DNA from: Isoetes taiwanensis
Taxonomy: Eukaryota; Streptophyta; Lycopodiopsida; Isoetales; Isoetaceae
Direction: 5' to 3'
DNA length: 64,000 nt
Assembly: GCA_021234155.1 (NCBI GenBank)
Contig: JAJEKV010000038.1
Coordinates: 11,802,290-11,866,289 of the forward strand
Position numbers and translations under genes: made by a program. The notes under the pieces are model-generated. The model was not told the origin of the DNA and made no database searches. It saw nothing but the letters and a program-made list of their open reading frames with translations. Positions 1 to 10,045 of this stretch are shown here, piece by piece (the stretch's first letter is position 1; every line of letters begins with the position of its first letter).

Positions 1-229
1 CCTCCCTCTCTCTCTATCTCTCTCTCCCCTTTATCTCTTCTCTCTCTTCTCTCCTCTTTTTCTCCTCTCTCCTCTCTTTCTCCTCTCTCCTCTCTCTCTC
101 TTCTCTTCTATCTCTCTTCCCTCTCTTCTCTCTCTCCTCTCTCTCTCTCCCCTCTCTCTCTCTCTTCTCTCTCCCCTCTCTTCTTTCTCTCTCCTATGTC
201 TTCTCTTTCTCTCTCCCTTTTTTCCTCTC
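1..229. repeat. CT-rich low-complexity tract
   Basis: Almost pure C and T on the plus strand, as irregular CTCT, CCTCT and TTCTCT runs, ending near an AGGAGAGAC segment. The arginine/glutamate-rich minus-strand reading frame across it is a product of the repeat and not a gene. It runs off the left edge, so its full length is unknown. Confidence 0.9.
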
Positions 230-1323
230 ATAGGAGAGACTTTGAAATTGAAAGCTAAACTTTGAAATTTTATTATGTATATCAAAATAGATGATTAAAA
301 CGAATTAAACCCATCATAATATAATTTTTACCCTTAAGTGGACGCTTTATGGGCACCTCCCCTAGAGGATTTTGGCAAGACGAGTCTTGGAGATGATAGA
401 TAGATAGATAGATGATGCAGGCAAACCTTTATTTGGTAGATCGATTTTAATGATGAAATCCAGATACATATCTGGAGATTCTGACTTATCAAAAAAGTTC
501 TTGGTATTAATTGAAAGACCGAAGTATTTTTAAAAGGAATCCGAAATGGACACAGATTTGGCCATGGCTTTTCGTGCAGGTCGGTATTCAGAAGTTTCAT
601 GGTAATCTTTGCTTTTTAACAATTTGCTTAATCAAAGGTCCCTTCTCACCTTGGTCCTTCCTCCCTTCATTTATTCTTCCTTGGTCCAAATAAGTATGGG
701 ACACATGCTTCATCAAAATCTTGCCCTATAAGGGGCTTATGTTTTAGGTAAATGCTCATGTTTTCCTTTAAGATTTCAATAATATGAAATTCATCTTTCT
801 CCCACCAAAGATTGCTTCGGTGCTTTCTTGCAAGAGCAGCCTGTTGGATCGAGTTTTATGGTATTCGCATCGTATTTTAGATGGTACAGGTGGTGCTTGC
901 TACATAGTTAATGATTTGACATTTTTCTAATTGTTTCAGCATTTAGCGAAGACATTCACAACTGTTGTCAAGCAAAATTCCTGTTCATGTTCAGTCATTC
1001 CTGGTCATTTCTTCCATGAATAAGAGAGGAAATATTGCAACAGATGTTATTATAAGCAAAACTTGCAGTGTTTATAGCAGTAGCTTATCTTAAAGCACAA
1101 CTTCCACCAGTTCATGAATAAGTATGTTGCTGCTGTGCAGCTGCAAGCAGAGGATGTAGTGATGATACCTTGGACCCATGTAGCAAGAGACAAAAGTCAT
1201 GGGTGCATGATTTAATTGAAGTGTTAAAAAATGGGAATAGGGCATGGATTAAGAAGTGACACAGTAAGAAGAGCATCTATGCATGCCTTTATTAGTAACA
1301 ATAGTTTGGGTACGTTTGAGTCC
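230..1323. other. Gene-free stretch
   Basis: AT-rich sequence with no coding region I can support on either strand. A short GATA run sits near 396-412. The reading frames of 60-90 residues here lack any recognisable domain. Confidence 0.5.
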
Positions 1324-1500
<177 letters not shown>

Positions 1501-1649
1501 TGCTTAAATGGATGGCATCTCAAAGAGCTAGGGGTGCAGTGACAATTCAACCTTAGGACCAACAAGTGGAGGTTACATTACAAGTGGCGGCTACTATATG
1601 GTTGGTTGTATTTCTAGACCAAAACAATTATACTTTTCCTCTTGCATTG

Positions 1650-2060
1650 CCCGGGTAGAGCCCTTATTTATTGTATATTTTTTATGTATCTTGTACTTGT
1701 ATTCGCTATTTATATGATGATGGATGGGCCACACGTTGTGATGGTATATTATTTCGAGCATGATTGCTGTGTGCTAACATGTATGTACGCTTCCGCCGTA
1801 TAGGATTTCTATAGAGGACGTGGGATGAATGACACCTCCGTGTTCCTCACCTGGGCACTTGGCCATCCCAAGTGGTCCGAGTTAGACGGAGGGCCTTCCC
1901 ATGGTGATGTAGTCGTCAGGGGAGGGGAATTCCCCATATTTGTATGATGGGAGCATCGTATAGGTATTAGAGCATGATTTTGGTAGACTGGTATGAAGGT
2001 GTGAGTTATTATTATTTAAGTATGTTAAGTTCTTGGAGGAAAGGAGGCCTCTTGTTTCCA
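1650..2060 (+). other. Possible LTR remnant related to the gypsy LTR
   Basis: No coding. The 20-base string at 1777-1796 (ACATGTATGT then ACGCTTCCGC) recurs with a 2-base insertion at 5418-5439 inside the putative gypsy LTR. Both are followed by G-rich text with similar wording (GGCC, GGAGG, CCTT). This suggests a diverged, truncated LTR of a related element. The ends are not definable and the call is weak. Confidence 0.25.
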
Positions 2061-2329
2061 AGGGCCATAACTTTTTCTAGGTAACCCGGATGTAGCGACT
2101 CAGAATTTGAAAAGAAACGCGTACTTTTCCCATCACACCCCCCGTATAAAAATGCGTATAAAAATACACGTATATTTCTGCCGTATTAAATTTTGTTATT
2201 AAAAAAAAATTGAAAAAACAATTGAACTTTAAGAAAAAAGTGACGGTTAGAGCTTGATTCACCATAACCTCGCGCTTGGTCATCGCCACTGCAGCCATAC
2301 CAATGCCCCCTTTTAAACCTTCTCCTACA

Positions 2330-2674
2330 GTTTTGTGTATTATTGTAAACCTACTAGGATATCCCCAGAAGAACCTCTTGACTACGGGAAGAGGTGTGAA
2401 ATAAGCATTGGACCCAATGCCATATAGGCTGAAGCTATGTGCACAAGAACATGCAGTGTTCCAGGGTCTCAGCACGGATGCCACGCATAGGACATAATTC
2501 ACTGATAAATGGTTTTATCCTGTGACCCCACGTGTTCACCCTTAAAGAGCGGTGCACTATCTGCCATGATAACGTGCGAGTCTTAGGAGGCGAAATTGAA
2601 TTCCACACCCATCTCCAAATCTTGCCCCAATCGTCCCCTGGAACCTGTAGAGCCCATCCGTCCGAGGGGGACAA
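2330..2674 (-). pseudogene. LINE reverse-transcriptase zinc-binding (zf-RVT) fragment
   Basis: The minus-strand frame at 2435-2674 reads like the zf-RVT domain that follows reverse transcriptase in many plant LINEs: W-R-W-V-W near the start, then a W-Q-I-V-H-R-S-L-R-V-N block, then C-P-M-R and L-E-H-C. The same block order appears in the plus-strand LINE near 18790-18990 (IWRWLW, VIHRCLRVN, CPIC, LEHYLFDC). The reading then moves to another frame and continues to about 2330. Only the C-terminal end is present; no reverse transcriptase motifs were found upstream. It is a dead fragment. Confidence 0.75.
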
Positions 2675-3770
2675 CTCATCCTGAATTGCCAGAAGCTCAT
2701 GGCAGGATTTGACAAAGTTTGAGGGTTGCCTGAACTAATTCAATGCTAGATTGGTGCCAAAGTAAAGTATGGAGATATGGGTTTTTCTTCATGGTTATTG
2801 CACCGTGTGAAGATAGCAATATTGGAGTTACTTTCTCGCGCAAAACTAGTGCCCAATGATTAGAATCACGTTAGGCTTCATCATAAATTTGTTTTCGGTG
2901 TAGCCATCTATATAGGGTGGCAAAGTAGTCCTATGTGGAAAGACATGTATATTTCTAGATGCCTAAACATTTGTGCAAAACAGAAGTGCTTTAAATCCTA
3001 TCAAATATAATCCACAACACTATTCAATATATGTTCTAAGAGTCCCTTCCCTTACACATGTATCTTGTTAACAAACATTTGTCATCAAAAGATTAATTTC
3101 CTTGTAGTCAATAAACTTTTGTGGGTTTAATTGGCACATAAATAAAAATCCGTATATGATCTACATCAATGTCTATTCATTCACATATGCACTTTTGTTT
3201 TAAAAAAGAAGTCTTTCAACCCTCTCAAGGTTGAGAACAAATGTAGAAACTTACGAGATGTCAGTAGTTAATGGCACATCGACTATCATTTCCCTCCATT
3301 TTCCCTTTTCACTCCCTCCCACAAAACCCCACCCAAGATTTTGCCCCAAGCCCGCATTACTGCTAGTTTATTTTTTTGTTTTTTTTTCTAACAAAAGAGT
3401 TCGAAAACAACATTTGCAAATGTTATCTATCTAATGTAAATATCATCTTGGATAAATCACAAAAACTAGAACAAGGAAAAATGGATTGAACAAATATTTA
3501 ATTAAAGAACTCCGAGATACATAAGGTTGACAACAGAAGTTCTCCCGTTGAGATAGTACATGGCAGGAAACTTCCGGAAGATATTCATATATTTTTATAT
3601 AAGGACGATATAAATTTCTGCTTGAAAACTAGAAATAGCCCAATCAGACGTTTTATAAAAACATTAAAAGATTTTCTTGTGAGCTCTAAAATTTTCCCTA
3701 GCATTGAACAGTGTATTTAATTTACAGTTCCCATGTTTCCCTAACACTATTTAATTTAGGGAAAATTTAA
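2675..3770. other. Gene-free AT-rich stretch
   Basis: No domain, RNA gene or mobile-element terminus recognised. Short frames such as 3231-3434 look random. Confidence 0.5.
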
Positions 3771-3846
3771 AAAACGCCCTTATATTTTCGTGTATTTGCC
3801 AAAATGCCCTTGTATTTTTTAGATTTACCAAAATGCCCTATTTTTT
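3771..3846 (+). repeat. Short tandem repeat, ~30-bp unit, 2.5 copies
   Basis: Three successive units begin AAAACGCCCTTATA (3771), AAAATGCCCTTGTA (3801) and AAAATGCCCTATTT (3830), each followed by T-rich text ending in a TTTACC or TTTGCC-like string. Period is 29-30 bp. Confidence 0.85.
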
Positions 3847-4052
3847 CATACGGTTCATGATTCTTGGAGACGTACACAGGTCCGGTAGATGAATCGTCTC
3901 GGCCTCCTGTGACAGAAAGTTTCTGATGGGGACTTGAACTAAAGGAACTCCATAATTCTATAGACGTCTCTCTCGCCAGACCTATTTGGAGGCCTTATTT
4001 CTTCATCTAGAAGTCTGCTGGCAGCAATTTAGCGAAACGCTGTCAAAATTAG

Positions 4053-5610
4053 TGTGACGTCCCAGCACAGACGTATACTGTACTGTCTCGTCACGCGTAC
4101 ACGCCACTCCGACCGACGTGTACGCCGACGGATAGCCAGGTAAGTAGCCCTAGGGGCAACTTGCTAGGTATGTTCACATGTTATTAATGTGCACATATGC
4201 ACATTAATGTGGGCACACTTTTCCATGTAGGCATATTTTGCCACCTAGCCATTAATGGCAAGTGGGCCCTTTCCAATTATCCCACATGCCAAAAAGGGCT
4301 AATTGGAAACCCTAGCCCTAACCCCATGTCTATTTAGGGTAGGAAAACCCTAACTTGCTAGTTTTCGTCCATAGGGTTTTAGAGCTCTGTTTTGACTGCC
4401 CCAGGAGCCAAAACCGCCTCCCAGACGCTGCCCAAGCGAATCGCACCATCAGTTTTCCTGAATTCGATCAGCTCAGTGGGATGGTTGAACTCAGGTCAGG
4501 AGGAGCCCCCCAAGGTATTTGGTCAATCTAATAGCTTAAACCGTCTTCTAGTCATAGAACCAGTAAGCTTAGACTATTAAATTGCCCATAGCAGCTATCT
4601 AGATCTTTAGATCTTAGACACTAACTAAAGAACCTAACTCTATGATATAGATTAGATCTAGTTCTTTAGTTCTTCTATGATATCTATGGATGATGTATCT
4701 CTGTGAACTCCTTGTATTGGGAAGGGGGGTAGAGGCCCTAAGGCTTTGTAGTTGATGCTCCTAGAGTAGCCTCTCTAGCACACTGTAAATTCGGCCTGTG
4801 TACAAGAACCACACCTGGTTGTGGGTGAAGGGGCCAGACTGGCTAAGAAGGAGGTTCATGTCCCGACTCTTGAAGCGATCCCTCCGGGTGTGTAAGGCCT
4901 ACCGGGGATCATTGTGACTAGGTCTAATGGCTTACCACCGAAGTGCGGGTAAGGCATGGACTCGACACCGTGAAGTGGTGTACACTTTCCGGTGGGTTCG
5001 GTCGAATCTGGGCAAAGTGGCCCTCTAGTCACCTTGAGTCAGCATGCAGATCTCTGGAGGGAGTGATCCCTACCTGCCCCATCGGAGCTGGGAGGATGAG
5101 TCCCAGGAATAGCCCCTTCGGCTATGCATCCCGTGGGCTCTGATCAGGTCCCGACACTTTTCAGCCTACGCGCAAAGTGTGCATAGGAGGGGCGGATGGA
5201 GTGGACAACCCAATGCCATGTTCTTATGCCGCCCAAATCCGGTGCCATGAATTGGCATGCGCAATGAACTCGGAGACCCAAGCCGCCGTCGATCATCCCT
5301 TTGAGTCCGAGCCTTGGGTAGGATTCCCTATGTGATGTCTTTGATCTTTGTCTATGCAGATATGTGGAGGACCATCCTTCGTGATGGTCATATGATGTTG
5401 ATGTATGTACTCTTCGACATGTATGTTTACGCTTCCGCAGCCTAGGTAGGCCCCGAGGGAGGCGGGGTAAAGGACCCCTTCATTCTTCCCCTTTGGAACT
5501 CTTCAAGGTTGCGGTGATATGTGGAGGGCCCTATATTAGCATGGAGCTGGTATGGGGATGAACTCTGTTTGTATATGGTGAGTGCACCGTATATGAGTAG
5601 GGGCGTCCGC
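4053..5610 (+). repeat. Putative 5' LTR of the gypsy element
   Basis: Inferred only from position. The segment lies directly upstream of the primer-binding-site match and has no coding. It begins with a TGTGACGTCCC string that could be an LTR start. The 3' LTR is missing, so neither boundary can be confirmed by comparison and there is no target duplication to see. The short frame at 4943-5143 is not a gene. Confidence 0.4.
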
Positions 5611-5612
5611 GG

Positions 5613-5624
5613 TGGTATCGAGCT
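5613..5624 (+). other. Primer-binding site, initiator-tRNA-Met type
   Basis: TGGTATCGAGC matches the usual plant retrotransposon primer site TGGTATCAGAGC apart from one missing A. It lies about 670 bp before the first coding start, which suits a 5' leader. Confidence 0.6.
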
Positions 5625-5816
5625 ATGTTCTTGGAGACCAAGAGCAAAGCACCGGCCATGCTCCCGATGAGTACTAACTTGATAGGATCCTCAAGCCTCG
5701 AAAAGTGGGAAAAATTTTTCTCATTTTTGTAGTTATGCTAAGCTAGTAACAATTAAGCGAATTGGAATTTGATAAGATCAAAAAGAATAAGCCCAAAATT
5801 TTTCCAATGTGAGGTG

Positions 5817-5880
5817 GTCTCGGCTTACCGGTCATGTGAGAACTAAATTTTAGTTTTGGGCGCGGCATAAGTCGTGAGAC
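5817..5880. repeat. Gypsy-leader palindrome, copy 1 (degenerate)
   Basis: Begins GTCTC and ends GTGAGAC around a palindromic AACTAAATTTTAGTTTT centre. The outer arms are more decayed than in the other copies: the left arm has GGCTTACCGG where the right arm, reversed, has ACGACTTATGCCGCG. Copy 2 follows after about 125 bp. Confidence 0.7.
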
Positions 5881-6004
5881 ATCGAGCCAAGATCCCCAAA
5901 ACATGATGAATTTGAGAAAAGTAACGTGGTAAGGTTAGTTCTAAGGTAGGAATTAATTAGAATAGCATGTTTTAACTACCTAAATAACCTAGAAATGTAT
6001 GAGA

Positions 6005-6069
6005 TCTCACAGCTCGCGCCTGGTCTAAAAACTAAACTTTAGTCTTTGAGCGAGGCGCAAGCTGTGAGA
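6005..6069. repeat. Gypsy-leader palindrome, copy 2
   Basis: Left arm TCTCACAGCTCGCGCCTGG, centre AAAACTAAACTTTAGTCTTT, right arm GCGAGGCGCAAGCTGTGAGA. The arms pair with few mismatches, so the single strand or RNA would form one long stem with almost no loop. It lies about 100 bp upstream of the first TATA-like box. Confidence 0.9.
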
Positions 6070-6171
6070 CCAATAAATAGGAAAAGTCTGAAATAAGTGT
6101 AAAAGTTAATTAAATAGGTGCTTTAGCATGTTAAATAGAGCAACTTGAATTTTGGCCTAAAATTTCCCAAG

Positions 6172-6181
6172 CTATAAATAG
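6172..6181 (+). promoter_or_regulatory. TATA-like box before the first extra coding region
   Basis: CTATAAATAG is followed by CCCCCCTCATTTC, GCCCTAGAAATCCGCTC and GGCGCTCTTAC before the ATG at 6282. The same ordered strings, slightly changed, occur at 8166-8289. That points to a duplicated promoter plus leader and not a chance TATA. Promoter activity is inferred. Confidence 0.5.
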
Positions 6182-6281
6182 ATGCAGACCCCCCTCATTT
6201 CCTCGTCCCAGCCCTAGAAATCCGCTCTCCCGCACTTAGGCGATCTTTTGGCGCTCTTACCCGATTGACAATCCGTAAAGC

Positions 6282-7496
6282 ATGGCCCGAACCAAACAGA
6301 CCGCCAGGAAGCGTCGCCCAGGCGAAACCACCAGCGCCACTGAGGCTGAGATCATTCGACAGATGCTTCGCAAGAGGCTCGCGAAAGGGGGTCGTTCGCC
6401 TTCGAACGAGGAAGACGTCTCGGAGGAACAAGACACGTCCGATCTGATTGACGTCTTCAACCAGCAGGTGGAGCAGGACGAGGCAACATCACCAACCTCC
6501 ATGGACGAGGAGACAAGGGAGGCATATGAAGAAATAGAGCGGGAGATCCGGCAAAGAAAGAAAGAAGAGAAGATCATTCCCGACGCAGCCCACGGAGATC
6601 CTCGAGCACCTAAGAGCAGCGACAGTGTCCGGAGCCACGGAGGAAGCAGATCTCGCGAGGTTCATTAGAAAATATGAACGCCGGGAAAAGAAGAAGGAAG
6701 ACAAAAAGAGGAAGAGGGAAGAGGAGGAACAAAAGGCAGCGGAAGAGAAAAAGAAGGCGAAGGGGAAGTTCGTGGACGGCACAAGGAAGCTGAAGGACGT
6801 CCCGCCAAGGAAGAGGCCTAACCCCAAGATCGTCATCAAGGAGCGGCAAGCCGACGAACCTCCGAACCCCTCCGACGACTCTTCTGATGGGGACTTCAAT
6901 CCTAATGCTGCAGGTGGAAGCTCTTCTAAACACCCAGGCGACGAACAGGTAGTACCTGACCAGCCAGCACCTGAGCAACCCCAAAGAAGATCAAGTCACG
7001 AAGCCCCGAAAGTACCAGGTGGGATAGGAAGAAAGCGAGCCCACGACCTGCCCGTGAAGCTTATGTCACAGACCGGGTCAAGATATACGAAAGGAAGATG
7101 AGGGAGCACGAGGCGTATATGAAGAAGTGGGAGGCGTACAACAAGTATTATGAAGAAAACAGGGTCAGGTTCATCGAGGGAGGGCGACCAACGAAGCAGC
7201 AAACCTTAAAGCCGCCTCCACCAAAGCCTAAGGCCCCCAAGCCGCCACCCAAGAAGAAGATTGACAGGAAGGAGGTGGAGAGGAGAGCGCTAAGGGAGAT
7301 TAGGCACTTCAGCAAGCAGCTCACGGTCTTCTAATCCCCGTGCCCCCTTTGCTCTGGTTATCGGAGAAGTGATGCGGGGCCTACGGGGACGGACTTTGAG
7401 TCCGCGGATGAGGCGTTGCTGGCAATGCAAGAGGCGGCTGAGGCAAAGATAGTGCAACATTTTGAAGATTCAACGGCTTGCACCTTTGTTCCGTAA
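6282..7496 (+). pseudogene. Gypsy pre-gag protein with histone H3-tail-like N-terminus
   Basis: A true ATG at 6282 opens MARTKQTARKRRPGE. Residues 2-10 equal residues 1-9 of mature histone H3 (A1 to K9); after K9 the sequence departs (RR in place of S-T). About residues 20-100 are acidic with a helical E/R/K-rich part. Reading continues after a +1 shift near 6570 through a very basic K/R/E stretch (about 6675-6790) that could be a coiled coil and nuclear signal. A second shift near 7015 leads into a Y/K/E-rich and then proline/lysine-rich tail. There is an in-frame TAA at 7332 and a final TAA at 7494. Total about 400 residues. No gag, protease or polymerase motif. A palindrome pair and TATA-like box lie upstream. 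The product is unrecognised; the H3 match is certain at sequence level, its function is not. Confidence 0.7.
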
Positions 7497-7710
7497 GCGG
7501 GTAACCCTAATGCGACAAGACATGAGTCTTATGAGAGCATTATAAAGGAGAAGCGCCCTTAGAACCTTTTTTTGTAAATAATTGAAAATTTTGTAATATA
7601 GAGCAATTTTGTGTACCTTAATTGCATGAGCTGGATTAATTAGGGCAAGTTAGTAAGTTTTAGCTCTTATTGCAGTAAAATAGGACATTTACGGACCCAA
7701 AAAACGTGAT

Positions 7711-7777
7711 GTCTCACAGCTCGCGCCTGGTCGCAAAACTAAATTTTAGTTTTGAAGCGAGGCGCAAGCTGTGAGAC
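7711..7777. repeat. Gypsy-leader palindrome, copy 3
   Basis: Best-preserved layout: 33-base arms meeting at AAAACTAAATTTTAGTTTT. Comparing the left arm with the reverse complement of the right arm gives 28 of 33 matches. The outer GTCTCACAGCT is perfect on both sides. Confidence 0.93.
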
Positions 7778-7910
7778 CTCGCCCAAACTTGACCAAAACA
7801 GCTCCAAATCGACCAAATAAGGGGTCAACTCTGTCTGATTTGATGAGCCCATCATCCTTACACCCTTAGTTTATCCAAATTGGACACCTTTTGATCGAAA
7901 TGAGACTGAT

Positions 7911-7977
7911 GTCTCACAGCTCGCGCCTGGTCGAAGAACTAAACTTTAGTTTTTGAACGAGGCGCAAGCTGTGAGAC
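7911..7977. repeat. Gypsy-leader palindrome, copy 4
   Basis: GTCTCACAGCTCGCGCCTGG arm, AGAACTAAACTTTAGTTTTT centre, and an arm reading CGAGGCGCAAGCTGTGAGAC. Nearly identical to copy 3 and spaced 200 bp from it, start to start. Confidence 0.93.
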
Positions 7978-8165
7978 CTCCTACCATCTCTTCACCAGGA
8001 CTTGTTCAATCATCTTCAGCCTGTTGCATAACATCTTTTAGGTAATCTAGCCATGTTCCAACACTCGAGCTAGCCTTCAAATTTTTATTTTGACCTCAGA
8101 TAGACTAGAATTACCCAACCCCAGGAATTTTCCAAGTCTTCCAAAAATTAGGATTTCCCCCTTTT

Positions 8166-8175
8166 CTATAAATAG
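8166..8175 (+). promoter_or_regulatory. TATA-like box before the second extra coding region
   Basis: CTATAAATAG, then CCCCTCATTTC, ACCCTACAAATCTGCTC and GGCGCTCTTGC, then an ATG at 8289. It mirrors the first module; box-to-ATG distance is 123 bp against 110 bp in the first. Confidence 0.5.
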
Positions 8176-8288
8176 ACCCCTCATTTCTCAGATAGCACCC
8201 TACAAATCTGCTCCTGCCCTTCTAGCCGATTTCTCAACTCCCCAAGGCGCTCTTGCAACCGTTTGTTACCCTCTTCTGCCAGTAACCA

Positions 8289-9819
8289 ATGGCAACCTCT
8301 GATTTTCGCCCGGATGGTGCAGGCGCCGGCAGCTCATCTTTTGCCGAGGCCGGCGTCGACCAAATCTTCCATATCTTGAGGGAAGGAGGTAGATGTCAAG
8401 CAACCTTGCACGCAACCCGACTACTGAGTAGAGTCTTGTCACGAGTTCCAAGCTAGGGTAGAACCCAGCTAGTGCAACTCCCCTTGCATAGGCTACTTCG
8501 TTCCTAGACAATCCACGCAAGCGACATTAGGCAATGTTAGAACATCGCCAAATACGACAAACAAAGCTTGGCCTTGCACACGAGCCAATGGTCCTAAATC
8601 AATAGGACCAAGTACTTCTCTTTCAACACCGCCCGGCAATCTTTCTCACCCACCGTCGCGAGAACACAGGTGGGGAAACCTCCATTCCCCTTGGACATAG
8701 ACCCATTAGCCATAGTGGAACAACGGCTCCTTACGCGGTATGAGCAGGAGGCAGGAAGGGAAAGCAGGGAGGACTCGGGGCGAGCAAGAATGAGGAGGAG
8801 GAAGACTACGTCGAGCTCGACCCAAAGGAGGGCGGCGACAAGCGAGCGAGTGGCGGGACTTGAGACAAGCGGCAAACCCTTAGAGTCCCGGCGCCACCCT
8901 TTGGGCTGGGCATTACAAGCCTAGCCCCCATTATTGTCGAAGGCGAGGAGTTTACGCTTCTAGCGACATCCAAAACCTCGGTGCGGGGAAAGTCTACGGA
9001 CCGAAGAGTTCTGCATCAACTCCGAAGAAGCGGACACAGGGCGACTTCATCGTCCGAGGAGCATCGACTTCCCCTCAAGTAAGGGAAGCCCGACACTTAC
9101 GGGGAGAGTCCACCTCAGACATCCAAGCCTACTGGCTGACATCGAGGCGGATTATGGGACCAAAGCCGCAAATCAACCCAAAGGCGGAGGAAGAGTTCCT
9201 TGCCCTACGAGGAGCGGATGGGGATCCGCTCACGCAACATCGAACATCCTAGCGGCAAGCTGCGTCCGCTAGCGCCCCGGGGAGGAAGAGGCCAAAGTTG
9301 ACCTCGGGGAGAGCTTCACCCAGCGATCGGAGACTACTGGGAGCTCATCACGGTGGAAGTAGATGACTTTGCGGGCGGAACCACCGAGCTGGATGCGAGT
9401 GGCGAAGGCCGTCTACGCAGCGACGGTCATTGCGGTACTACCTTCCCCTGCTGATGGATGGAAGAATAGCGGTAATTCACCGCAAATTCACTCCCAGAGG
9501 CGAGGAAGGAGTATCGATGCTAATTGCGCTCTCAGGATTTGGACGGCATGCGCGGTTGCCCCTCAACACCGAGTATGCCATCCTGGTGAAGAGAGCAGTA
9601 GCACTCGACGTTTTCGACTTCGCCATACCTTACAGGCGGCAGGGAAGACTGGCGGTGACCGCAGCTTATACCTCCGACCACAGAGTAGAAGACTTGGCGA
9701 GAGCCTTGCAGGGCGGATCTTCAGCCAACGTCCTTAGGAACTTAGGTCATTCAGTGGGAACAGCCCAAGTGAAAAAGTTCCTAGAGGATAATCCATCCTA
9801 CCGGCAGCATCAAGAATAG
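8289..9819 (+). pseudogene. Second gypsy pre-gag coding region, unrecognised and decayed
   Basis: Starts at ATG 8289 (MATSDFRPDGAGAGSSS) after the second TATA/leader module and runs about 55 codons to a TAG. Coding-like text then continues in shifting frames: an acidic NEEEEDYVELD patch near 8790, an L-A-P-I-I-V-E-G-E-E-F block near 8920, W-E-L-I-T-V-E-V-D-D-F near 9340, and the longest clean part from about 9430 to 9819 ending at TAG. That last part contains G-F-G-R-H-A-R-L-P-L-N and ends in a charged tail. I do not recognise the family. No gag core, CCHC knuckle, protease or polymerase motif is visible. At least three frameshifts or stops. Confidence 0.5.
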
Positions 9820-10045
9820 TTAGCAATCTTGATCCCGAAAGTTTTAATTTTGTAGTAGCATACTATAAAATATGAATATAAATTCTTTCGCACTATAAAT
9901 GTTTTGTTGATGAATCTTGTGTCCCCAACTATACCAACAAACATAAACAATGCAAGAGAGCAAGTAAAACTAACCATATAGCCATGAACTACTTGTGTAT
10001 GCAGCTAGAGGCCTAAGCTCAGGGGAACGACAACGCCGGGAACAT

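Larger units (their letters stand above)
7497..8288 (+). other. Non-coding spacer carrying the second palindrome/promoter module
   Basis: No coding. It holds two palindromes (7711 and 7911) exactly 200 bp apart, a TATA-like box (8166) and a leader homologous to that at 6180-6281. The arrangement repeats that of 5817-6281. Confidence 0.7.

Noticed and set aside
1-285. Arg/Glu-rich minus-strand frame over the CT tract
   Set aside because: A translation of a simple repeat.
4392-5143. Short plus-strand frames in the putative gypsy LTR
   Set aside because: No domain, stops in all frames around them, and the position is explained by an LTR.
6380-6410. L-A-K-G-G-R string in the H3-mimic protein resembling the histone H4 tail
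   Set aside because: Only four or five common residues match, not at the N-terminus; not distinguishable from chance.
9430-9819. Similarity of the second pre-gag region to a plant-virus movement protein
   Set aside because: No clear motif could be pointed to; the impression came from general composition only.
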